A stretch of DNA of 11,917 bases from the NCBI GenBank assembly GCA_003242645.1, contig QGVC01000081.1, positions 1 through 11,917 of the forward strand. The letters run 5' to 3'. Within the stretch, counting starts at the first letter, position 1, and each line of letters opens with the position of its first letter. Positions 6,502-11,917 of the stretch are shown here, piece after piece. The notes beneath the pieces were generated by a model. The model worked only from the letters and a program-made list of their open reading frames with translations. It was not told where the DNA came from and ran no database searches. Source of the DNA: Pseudomonadota bacterium (GTDB lineage: Bacteria; Pseudomonadota; Alphaproteobacteria; Rhizobiales; Hyphomicrobiaceae). The position numbers and the translations under genes are program-made.

Positions 6502-8619
6502 ATGAACTGGTCCATCGACTTTGCGCCCATGTTGCCGTGGCCACTGATCGTGGCCGGAGCCGTCCTGTCGCTGCTGCTCGTCGGCGTGCTCGCATTCCGG
6601 CGCTCGCGCGGGGTAGTGCTGCGCGCGCTTGCGCTCGGCGCACTCATCCTGGCCCTCATGAACCCGACTCTCCGCCAGGAGGAACGCGAGAACCTCGGCA
6701 ACATCGCCGTGGTCGTCATGGACGAAAGCACGAGCAACAGGCTCGCTGACCGCCTGGAGCAGGCACAAGCGATTCGGTCTGACCTCGAAGCGAAGCTGGC
6801 GCAAATTCCTGGCCTGGAGGTTCGTTGGGTGACCGCGGCCCGACCGGATGGCCAGGGTCCATCCGGCACTAATCTCTTCGAGGAGCTGAACAGGGTCCTC
6901 GCCAATACGCCGCCGGACCGGCTGGCCGGCGTCATCATGGTGACCGATGGGCAGGTTCACGATGTGCCGGCGAACGCAGCTGCGCTCGGCTTCGATGCTC
7001 CGGTCCATACGCTCCTGACCGGTCGTCCCGACGAGTTCGATCGCCGCATCGAGGTCCTCGCGGCGCCCAAGTACGCAATCGTAGGCCAAACCCGTGACGT
7101 CGAGATCGCTGTTCGGGAAACAGGTCAGCCGCAGGACTCCAGCGAGCGTGTCACGCTGCGGGTGCGGCGAGAGGGACGCGCTGACGAGTTGCGCCGTGTG
7201 GAGATTAATGAGCGCGTCCGCATCCCCATGCATTTCCCCCACGCGGGTCAAAACATTCTGGAAGTTGAGCTTACTCCCGCGCCGGGAGAGCTCACCCCGG
7301 CCAACAATCGCGTGGTGATTGCCGCCGAAGGCGTGCGTGAAAATCTACGCGTGCTGCTCGTTTCCGGCGAGCCGCACGCCGGTGAGCGCACTTGGCGCAA
7401 CTTGCTGAAGTCGGACGCGGCCGTGGACCTCGTGCACTTCACCATCCTGAGGCCGCCCGAGAAGCAGGATGGAACGCCGATCAATGAGCTGTCGCTGATC
7501 GCCTTCCCGACCCGCGAGCTGTTCAGTCAGAAGATCAGAGACTTCGATCTCATCATCTTCGACCGCTATCAGCACCGCGGGATCTTGCAGCTGCTCTATT
7601 ACGACAACATCGCCCGATACGTCGAAGTGCACGGCGGCGCGCTGCTCGTTGCTGCGGGGGATGATTACGCGGGCCCGATGAGCCTGATACGGACGCCACT
7701 GGCACCGGTGCTTCCAGCCACGCCCACGGGCCGTGTTCTCGAGCAGCCCTTCAAGGCGAAGCTGACGGAGGATGGCATCAAGCATCCGGTCACGCGGGGG
7801 CTTCCCGGCGCGGACGATAAAGAGCCTACCTGGGGCCGCTGGTTCCGGCAGGTTGACGTGCGCCCGGAGCGAGGCCGCATCGTCATGAACGGTGCCGAAG
7901 ATAAGCCGCTCCTTATTCTGGAGCGAAAGGGCAACGGGCGTGTCGCGTTGCTCACGTCCGACCATGCCTGGCTCTGGGCCCGGGGCTTCGAGGGCGGTGG
8001 GCCGCACACGGATCTCCTGCGGCGGCTTTCGCACTGGCTGATGAAGGAGCCCGACTTGGAGGAGGAGCGGCTGACAGCCTCCGCGCGTGGCTTGAAGCTG
8101 ACCATCGAGCGCCGCTCCATGGAGCCCGAGGTGCCGCCCGTCAGCGTCATCACCCCGAGTGGAGAACGCTCCGAGGTCACATTGGACGAAGCAGGACCGG
8201 GATTGTGGCGGACGACTTTGGATGTGCGCGAGCCGGGCCTTTACAAGATGGAGACGACTTCGCCGACCGGCATGCTTACCGCCCTCGCCCACGCCGGCGA
8301 GGAAGATCCTCGCGAGATGTCGGAGGTGACGGCAACGGATCAGAAAATGAGGCCGCTGTCGGAGGCCACTGGCGGTGGCGTGTTCTGGACCAGGGGCGAC
8401 GGTCTTTTCGCCAGCGACGATCCGGGATCTGTCGATGTGCCCCGGATCACCATGCTGTCCTCGGCGCGAGTTCTGGCGGGCTCCGGCTGGATGGCTCTCA
8501 AGGATCGCGAGGCGTACGTCACGCGAGGCGTCAAGCTGACCCCGATGTTCACCGGCCTGATGGCGCTCGCTGCCTTGCTCGTCCTTATCACTCTGGCTTG
8601 GTGGCGCGAGGGCCGTTGA
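6502..8619 (+). CDS. Membrane protein with VWA-like and glutamine-amidotransferase-like domains
   Basis: This 705-aa protein is the fourth operon member, starting 16 bases after the previous stop. Two N-terminal helices (about 11-29 and 33-51) flank RRSRG. A VWA-like domain follows with an intact DxSxS (D74-E-S76-T-S78) and VTDG (D149). A GATase-like domain covers about 280-420 (LRVLLVSGEPHAGERTWRN, then FDLIIFDRY and the YVEVHGGALLVAAG segment). A beta-rich stretch comes next, and the protein ends with a helix (FTGLMALAALLVLITLAWW) and a short basic tail. Topology by the positive-inside rule places the body in the periplasm. Homologues are often labelled glutamine amidotransferase, but the protein has no cysteine, so that activity is unlikely. 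In Rhizobium leguminosarum the matching operon is needed for normal envelope integrity. The precise function is unknown. No convincing terminator follows. Confidence 0.9.
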   Translation: MNWSIDFAPMLPWPLIVAGAVLSLLLVGVLAFRRSRGVVLRALALGALILALMNPTLRQEERENLGNIAVVVMDESTSNRLADRLEQAQAIRSDLEAKLAQIPGLEVRWVTAARPDGQGPSGTNLFEELNRVLANTPPDRLAGVIMVTDGQVHDVPANAAALGFDAPVHTLLTGRPDEFDRRIEVLAAPKYAIVGQTRDVEIAVRETGQPQDSSERVTLRVRREGRADELRRVEINERVRIPMHFPHAGQNILEVELTPAPGELTPANNRVVIAAEGVRENLRVLLVSGEPHAGERTWRNLLKSDAAVDLVHFTILRPPEKQDGTPINELSLIAFPTRELFSQKIRDFDLIIFDRYQHRGILQLLYYDNIARYVEVHGGALLVAAGDDYAGPMSLIRTPLAPVLPATPTGRVLEQPFKAKLTEDGIKHPVTRGLPGADDKEPTWGRWFRQVDVRPERGRIVMNGAEDKPLLILERKGNGRVALLTSDHAWLWARGFEGGGPHTDLLRRLSHWLMKEPDLEEERLTASARGLKLTIERRSMEPEVPPVSVITPSGERSEVTLDEAGPGLWRTTLDVREPGLYKMETTSPTGMLTALAHAGEEDPREMSEVTATDQKMRPLSEATGGGVFWTRGDGLFASDDPGSVDVPRITMLSSARVLAGSGWMALKDREAYVTRGVKLTPMFTGLMALAALLVLITLAWWREGR

Positions 8620-8987
8620 GGGCATTTCGATTTCGGCTTCAACGGCGGATCCAACAAACAAACCTTCTGCGACGTTTTTCCAACCAGTCAATCAGGTTGG
8701 AACTCGGTATTTGCTCGTTCACCGCTGATTTTGGAAAAGCTCGCTCTTACGCCAGGGCCAGCATCATCTTATTTGGCCCCGACACCACAAAGCCGAAAGT
8801 CCGCTGAGAAATGCTCGATATTGATGAGCTTTGGTTGGACGATTAGACGGGAAGCGTAATGGGATTAGGAGCAGTTTCCCACTCGGGCCCAGACCACACA
8901 GCCAGCTCTGCTGGTCGCAGCCAATTACCCTACGATTGCGAGCAGGGCGACTTGCTCATCGCCCCGCCCCTTTGAACACCCTGCTGC
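8620..8987. other. Gene-free convergent intergenic region with inverted repeats
   Basis: These 368 bp lie between the 3' ends of the MoxR operon and the permease gene. CCAACC (8680-8685) pairs with GGTTGG (8695-8700). GGGCGA (8945-8950) pairs with TCGCCC (8959-8964), nested inside GAGCAGGG (8940-8947) and CCCTGCTGCTC (8980-8990) arms next to the permease stop. None has a downstream T-run, so Rho-dependent ending or 3' protection is as likely as intrinsic termination. A 38-codon ORF at 8859-8975 has weak support and is not called. Confidence 0.4.
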
Positions 8988-10277
8988 TCACAAGTACGCG
9001 AACTTGAGCACAAACAAAACAGCGAGAACCGCAACCGCTGGTTTGATGTCGCTCAGCCTGCCAGCAAGCAACTTGATCCCCGTATAGGTGATGAACCCGA
9101 ATGCGATGCCATGCGCAATCGAGAACGTCAAAGGCATTGCAGCGATGGTGATGATGGCCGGGGTGTATTCCGTAACGTCAGAAAAATCGATTTCCTTGAC
9201 CGCGGACATCATGATGCAGGCAACGTAGACAAGCGCCGGCGCAGTCGCGAAAGCCGGGATGGAACCTGCCAGCGGAGCAAAGAACAAGGCTGCCAGGAAC
9301 AACACCGCCACCGTCACGGCAACCAGGCCCGTGCGCCCTCCGGCATTTACGCCAGCGGCACTTTCGATGTAGCTGGTTGTCGTCGAAGTCCCTAGCAGCG
9401 CGCCAGCCATCGCTGCCGTCGAGTCAACGGTCAGAGCACGGCGCACGCGGGGAAGCTTTCCATCCGGTCCTACCAAACCCGCCTTATGGGCGACGCCGAC
9501 AAGAGTCCCCGTATTGTCAAAGACATCCACGAAGAAGAAGGTGAAGACGATGGCGATTAGCCCGACCTCGAGCGCCCCTAAGATATCAAGTTGCAAGAAC
9601 ACCGGGGCGATGGAGGGCGGCATCGAGACAATGCCACCAAAGCTGTTTACCCCAAGAGCGATGCCAACCGCCGTGACAGCCAGGATGCCGATGATGATGG
9701 CCCCGGGAATGCCGCGGGCGTCCAGTGCCACCATCACAAGAAAGCCGAGGACTGCGAGCACCACTGGCAGGCTCTTGAGATCCCCCAATGTGACCAGGGT
9801 TGCCTCGCTCCCCTGGATGATGCCGGCGCTCTTCAAGCCGATAATTGCCAGGAACAATCCGATTCCAGCAGCGATGGCGAGCTTGAGAGAAAGTGGAATG
9901 CTGTCTATGACCCATTCGCGTATACGAGTCAGGCTAACAATCAGGAAGAGAATGCCCGACAGGAATACGGCCCCGAGCGCAGTCTGCCAGCTGTGGCCCA
10001 TTCCGAGAACGACGCTATAGGTGAAATAGGCATTCAGCCCCATGCCCGGCGCAAGGGCGATAGGATAATTCGCATATAATCCCATGAGAGCCGAGGCCAG
10101 CGCAGCAGCGAGACAGGTCGCTACGAAGACTGCCCCACGATCCATACCCGCATCCGCGAGGATCTGCGGATTGACGAATATGATATAGGCCATCGTCATG
10201 AAGGTGGTGACGCCGGCGAGAATTTCGGTTCGCACCGTTGTCTTATGTCGTTCCAGCTCGAAATAACGCTCCAGCAT
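8988..10277 (-). CDS. NCS2 family purine permease (adenine/guanine/hypoxanthine type)
   Basis: This is an integral inner-membrane proton symporter for purine bases of the AzgA-like branch of NCS2 (COG2252; relatives are E. coli AdeP/AdeQ and GhxP/GhxQ, and B. subtilis PbuG). Start M at 10277 gives 429 aa and an N-terminus, MLERYFELERHKTTVRTEIL, that aligns with AdeP. GAGAGA lies 5 bases upstream. An in-frame TTG at 10325 would add 16 residues and cannot be excluded. Signatures are TTFMTMAYIIFVNPQIL (24-40), APGMGLNAYF (76-85), FVDVFDNTGTL (249-259, TM8 substrate region) and TSYIESAAGV (301-310, TM10, with E305 at the position of the key glutamate). About 14 hydrophobic segments in two inverted halves are expected. 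The exact purine cannot be fixed from sequence. It is divergent from the H-NS gene. Confidence 0.94.
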   Translation of the reverse strand: MLERYFELERHKTTVRTEILAGVTTFMTMAYIIFVNPQILADAGMDRGAVFVATCLAAALASALMGLYANYPIALAPGMGLNAYFTYSVVLGMGHSWQTALGAVFLSGILFLIVSLTRIREWVIDSIPLSLKLAIAAGIGLFLAIIGLKSAGIIQGSEATLVTLGDLKSLPVVLAVLGFLVMVALDARGIPGAIIIGILAVTAVGIALGVNSFGGIVSMPPSIAPVFLQLDILGALEVGLIAIVFTFFFVDVFDNTGTLVGVAHKAGLVGPDGKLPRVRRALTVDSTAAMAGALLGTSTTTSYIESAAGVNAGGRTGLVAVTVAVLFLAALFFAPLAGSIPAFATAPALVYVACIMMSAVKEIDFSDVTEYTPAIITIAAMPLTFSIAHGIAFGFITYTGIKLLAGRLSDIKPAVAVLAVLFVLKFAYL

Positions 10278-10435
10278 CGATGTCTCTCGTCTTATCTCAA
10301 TCCCAGTCGCCGCGGTGTTCGCCAATCAACCTCAACCCGCACTAACTCAGCTCGTCATTCAGGGTATCGCAGGGTTCGTGGAGCAATCAGCAGTTCAGGT
10401 GATGCGCCTTGATCACACGAGGTGGGGTACCTTAA

Positions 10436-10478
10436 GCGTTTCAATGCTGGCCAATAGCCGTATTGGCATTTGAAGCGC
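10436..10478. repeat. Long imperfect hairpin in the permease/H-NS divergent region
   Basis: CCAATA (10451-10456) and TATTGG (10461-10466) form a perfect inner stem around GCCG. GCGTTTCAATG (10436-10446) pairs with CATTTGAAGCGC (10467-10478) through one wobble and one bulged T, with CTGG bulged on the left. That makes about 17 pairs in 43 nt. A smaller CGCG-AAAAAG-CGCG hairpin follows at 10480-10493. The rest of the 465-bp gap (10278-10742) holds no ORF and no confident promoter. CATAAT at 10648-10653 is a lone -10-like hexamer for the H-NS gene. Confidence 0.6.
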
Positions 10479-10742
10479 ACGCGAAAAAGCGCGAGTCACA
10501 CAACCGCTTTGCTGATAGATAATCCATTGAGCCCGCGCCCCCAATTTGACTTAGGGGAGTGTTAACGGCTTTGCGGTTTTGCTTGAGCGCGTTTACACCG
10601 TCAAGTTTTTTGTTTGGCTGTGACGAAATCCCCCTTTATTTGCCTGGCATAATCATTTAAAGGGCTGTTTCAGATTGTTGGGGGGCTACCCAGCACGTGA
10701 AGGCATCGTGATAAGGAGCTGAAACGAAAGGGACCAAAGCGA

Positions 10743-11075
10743 ATGGCCACCATAAACCTCGACAAGATGTCATTGAAGGAGCTGCTCGATCTTGAGGCGA
10801 AGCTCGATAAGGCGATTTCGAATGCGCGCGAGCGGGAGCGTGCTGAAATAAAGCAAAAGATCGAGGCCATTGCTCAAAATGCTGGTTTTTCGTTGAGCGA
10901 GCTGTTCGGCGGCCGTGGCCGGGCCGCGGCCACAGGGAGAGGGCGTCCAGCTGCCGTCAAGTACGTGAATCCTGATAACCGGTCGGAGACATGGAGCGGC
11001 CGTGGCCGTAAGCCTCGGTGGCTGACTGCCAAGCTGGAAAAGGGCGCCAAGCTGGAAGATTTCGCGGTTCGCTGA
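10743..11075 (+). CDS. H-NS family nucleoid-associated protein (HvrA type)
   Basis: This 110-aa protein has the two-part H-NS layout. Residues 1-50 form a charged helical, probably coiled-coil oligomerisation region (LKELLDLEAKLDKAISNARE and a basic/acidic continuation). A glycine/arginine-rich linker (GGRGRAAATGRGRP, about 57-70) follows. The DNA-binding domain comes next: YVNPDNRSETWSGRGRKPRWL (about 74-94), whose GRGRKP loop is the minor-groove AT-hook-like element of the H-NS/HvrA/MvaT-like fold. Such proteins bind AT-rich DNA and silence or tune genes, often acquired ones. AAAGGGA (10727-10732) serves as ribosome binding site 10 bases before the ATG. A stronger AAGGAG at 10713-10718 is too far away for this start. 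The gene is monocistronic, with its own terminator. Target genes are unknown. Confidence 0.94.
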   Translation: MATINLDKMSLKELLDLEAKLDKAISNARERERAEIKQKIEAIAQNAGFSLSELFGGRGRAAATGRGRPAAVKYVNPDNRSETWSGRGRKPRWLTAKLEKGAKLEDFAVR

Positions 11076-11100
11076 AAATTCGGCGGTTCCGTTTTGCGGG

Positions 11101-11131
11101 GGCGTTCGGGCGTGCGGCCCGAACGCCTTTT
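11101..11131 (+). terminator. Intrinsic terminator after the H-NS gene
   Basis: GGCGTTCGGGC (11101-11111) and GCCCGAACGCC (11117-11127) form a perfect 11-bp stem with a GTGCG loop, followed at once by TTTT and more pyrimidines. It lies 25 bases after the H-NS stop and separates that gene from the groES promoter. Confidence 0.9.
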
Positions 11132-11305
11132 CCTTCGTTATTCATCAATGATGATAAAGTTGCCGATCCATCCCGGCATCTTCTCTCAACCGCGCCGTTG
11201 CGGACTTTTCTTTATTTTATAGTCCTGTATCGGCGCTCATCAGGACGACCGATCTCCAGCCTTATAGCCCAATAGAACTACGGTGGCGGAAGGGCAACCA
11301 AGCCG

Positions 11306-11332
11306 TTGGCACTCTCCGCTTGACAGTGCTAA
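11306..11332 (+). promoter_or_regulatory. CIRCE operator (HrcA-binding site) of groES-groEL
   Basis: TTGGCACTC-N9-CAGTGCTAA matches the CIRCE consensus TTAGCACTC-N9-GAGTGCTAA at 16 of 18 arm positions, with the exact 9-nt spacer. The HrcA repressor binds CIRCE at normal temperature and releases it on heat shock. The site overlaps the -35 box of the promoter below. It would therefore block RNA polymerase directly and would also lie at or before the transcription start. One substitution sits in each half. Confidence 0.92.
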
Positions 11333-11348
11333 ACCGGGCCGACATAAA
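11320..11348 (+). promoter_or_regulatory. Sigma70-like promoter of groES-groEL
   Basis: TTGACA (11320-11325) is a perfect -35 box, embedded in the CIRCE element. After 17 nt comes CATAAA (11343-11348) as -10, with TAAAAT (11345-11350) as a less well spaced alternative. Transcription would start near 11355, giving a leader of about 125 nt before groES. Confidence 0.7.
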
Positions 11349-11411
11349 ATCCAATAAGTAGGCCGCCTGGACACTTGGCCCCCAAACTTTGCGGCCGCCA
11401 ATTCCTGCGTG

Positions 11412-11474
11412 CAACCTCCCAACATTACGGAGGTGTCTTTGCGCTCATCACTCCACATCGAACGACGGAGGTTG
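11412..11474 (+). promoter_or_regulatory. Possible RNA switch in the groES leader
   Basis: CAACCTCC (11412-11419) is an exact 8-base complement of GGAGGTTG (11467-11474), which contains the groES Shine-Dalgarno. The same segment can pair instead with GGAGGT (11429-11434) in a local hairpin with a 9-nt loop. The two pairings exclude each other, as in thermometers or translational switches. A separate GGCCGC/GCGGCC stem (11361-11366 with 11391-11396) sits near the 5' end of the leader. This is seen as complementarity only; no known thermometer class was matched. Confidence 0.35.
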
Positions 11475-11479
11475 AAGCC

Positions 11480-11794
11480 ATGAAGTTTCGCCCCCTTCAT
11501 GACCGCGTCCTCGTGCGCCGCATCGAGGAAGACGAAAAGACCTCCGGCGGCATCATCATCCCAGACACGGCCAAGGAGAAGCCCATGCAGGGCGAAGTGT
11601 TGGCCGTCGGCCCGGGTTCTCGCAAAGAAAGTGGCGAAATCATTCCGCTGGATGTCCGCGTCGGTGACCATGTTCTGTTCGGAAAGTGGTCTGGCACCGA
11701 GGTGCGGATTGACGGCGAAGACCTACTCATTCTGAGGGAGAGCGACATCCTGGGCGTTTTGGAGGGTCGCGGCTCGGCGCGATCCGCAGCCTGA
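11480..11794 (+). CDS. groES: Co-chaperonin GroES (Hsp10)
   Basis: This 104-aa protein is the lid of the GroEL folding chamber, acting as a cytosolic heptamer. [20 protein letters not shown] opens a standard Cpn10 fold. The mobile loop carries [15 protein letters not shown], whose GGIII supplies the hydrophobic GroEL-binding tripeptide. Further family blocks are [24 protein letters not shown] and [13 protein letters not shown]. The last ten residues form an [10 protein letters not shown] tail beyond the usual end. A similar tail length occurs in some rhizobial GroES paralogues, so this may be one of several copies. ATG 11480 is preceded by GGAGG (11467-11471), 8 bases away. An upstream in-frame extension from 11375 lacks family similarity and is rejected. 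Control is by CIRCE/HrcA, with groEL following after 110 nt. Confidence 0.97.
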   Translation: MKFRPLHDRVLVRRIEEDEKTSGGIIIPDTAKEKPMQGEVLAVGPGSRKESGEIIPLDVRVGDHVLFGKWSGTEVRIDGEDLLILRESDILGVLEGRGSARSAA

Positions 11795-11844
11795 CGAACG
11801 AATAAAAATCGGAGCTCGCGCGTTCTTAAATTAGCACATCACCT

Positions 11845-11880
11845 GGCAACCGTGCGCGGCGGCAATTGCCAAAGGTTGCC
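11845..11880 (+). repeat. Inverted repeat between groES and groEL
   Basis: GGCAACC (11845-11851) and GGTTGCC (11874-11880) are exact inverted arms enclosing the small palindrome GGCAATTGCC (11861-11870). No T-run follows, and the groEL SD lies about 11 bases beyond, so it is unlikely to be a terminator. A stem-loop between groES and groEL that guides mRNA cleavage is known from Agrobacterium tumefaciens. A similar role here is an inference. Confidence 0.5.
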
Positions 11881-11904
11881 CATTCAACAGCGGAGTTGCT
11901 TGTC

Positions 11905-11917
11905 ATGCCAGCGAAGG
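11905..11917 (+). CDS. groEL: Start of probable chaperonin GroEL (partial, runs off the window)
   Basis: Only ATG-CCA-GCG-AAG-G is visible, encoding M-P-A-K. It is compatible with the M-(A/S)-(A/S)-K-(D/E) start of alphaproteobacterial GroEL. CGGAG (11891-11895) provides a ribosome binding site 9 bases upstream. Position after groES in a CIRCE-controlled unit makes groEL by far the most likely identity, but four codons prove nothing on their own. Confidence 0.7.

Noticed and set aside
7345..8691. 448-codon open frame on the minus strand opposite the 705-aa gene
   Set aside because: It is a shadow of a well-supported coding region, with no family similarity.
8680..8700. CCAACC/GGTTGG hairpin as terminator of the MoxR operon
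   Set aside because: The stem is only 6 bp with a 9-nt loop, and no T-run follows on the plus strand.
8859..8975. 38-codon plus-strand ORF (MGLGAVSHSG...) after GGGAAG
   Set aside because: The start context is fair, but there is no domain, no hydrophobic pattern and no known homologue. It overlaps the hairpins at the permease 3' end.
10278..10560. Purine riboswitch in the permease leader
   Set aside because: The conserved core and loop sequences of the purine aptamer are absent on the minus strand.
10546..10572. TTGACT as a -35 box for the H-NS gene
   Set aside because: No acceptable -10 hexamer lies 16-18 bases downstream.
11375..11479. Extended N-terminus for GroES from an upstream in-frame start
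   Set aside because: The extension has no Cpn10 similarity, and a good SD precedes the conserved ATG at 11480.
11831..11839. TTAGCACAT, resembling a CIRCE left half before groEL
   Set aside because: No matching right half occurs after a 9-nt spacer; it is a chance half-site.

Overview
The window looks like chromosomal DNA of a GC-rich alphaproteobacterium, most likely of the order Hyphomicrobiales (rhizobia and relatives). The pointers are an Usg-family protein, a DUF1285 gene divergent from a MoxR/DUF58/DUF4159 operon, an HvrA-type H-NS protein, and a CIRCE-controlled groES-groEL operon. All are typical of that group. Species cannot be fixed from the sequence alone. No mobile element, CRISPR array, tRNA or rRNA was recognised.

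Left edge (1-878): a TPP riboswitch lies on the minus strand and would control a thiamine gene beyond position 1. To its right are two palindromic sites in an AT-richer stretch, then usg on the plus strand. A gene-free 225-bp region follows, where usg and the DUF1285 gene converge.

Centre (879-8619): DUF1285 (minus) is divergent from a tightly packed four-gene plus-strand operon. The operon encodes a MoxR AAA+ ATPase, a DUF58 protein, a 960-aa BatA-like/DUF4159 membrane protein and a 705-aa VWA/glutamine-amidotransferase-like membrane protein. The order matches the conserved rhizobial operon linked to cell-envelope integrity (RL3499-RL3502 in Rhizobium leguminosarum). By the positive-inside rule both large proteins place their bulk in the periplasm, while MoxR and DUF58 should be cytoplasmic. 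A plausible reading is an ATP-driven chaperone or remodelling module (MoxR plus DUF58) coupled to envelope-anchored, non-enzymatic partners. A striking feature is that none of the roughly 2,320 residues in the four proteins is cysteine.

Right side (8620-11917): after a 368-bp gene-free stretch comes an NCS2 purine permease (minus). A 465-bp divergent intergenic region follows, holding a long imperfect hairpin, and then an H-NS-family gene with a strong intrinsic terminator. The window ends with a heat-shock operon: a CIRCE operator overlapping a sigma70-like promoter, a leader whose CAACCTCC segment can pair with the groES Shine-Dalgarno, groES, an intercistronic inverted repeat, and the first codons of a probable groEL.

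The most interesting leads are the cysteine-free MoxR operon with its repeated GATase-like modules, the possible RNA switch with a short upstream ORF in the groES leader, and the two large inverted repeats (262-292 and 10436-10478) that no gene explains.
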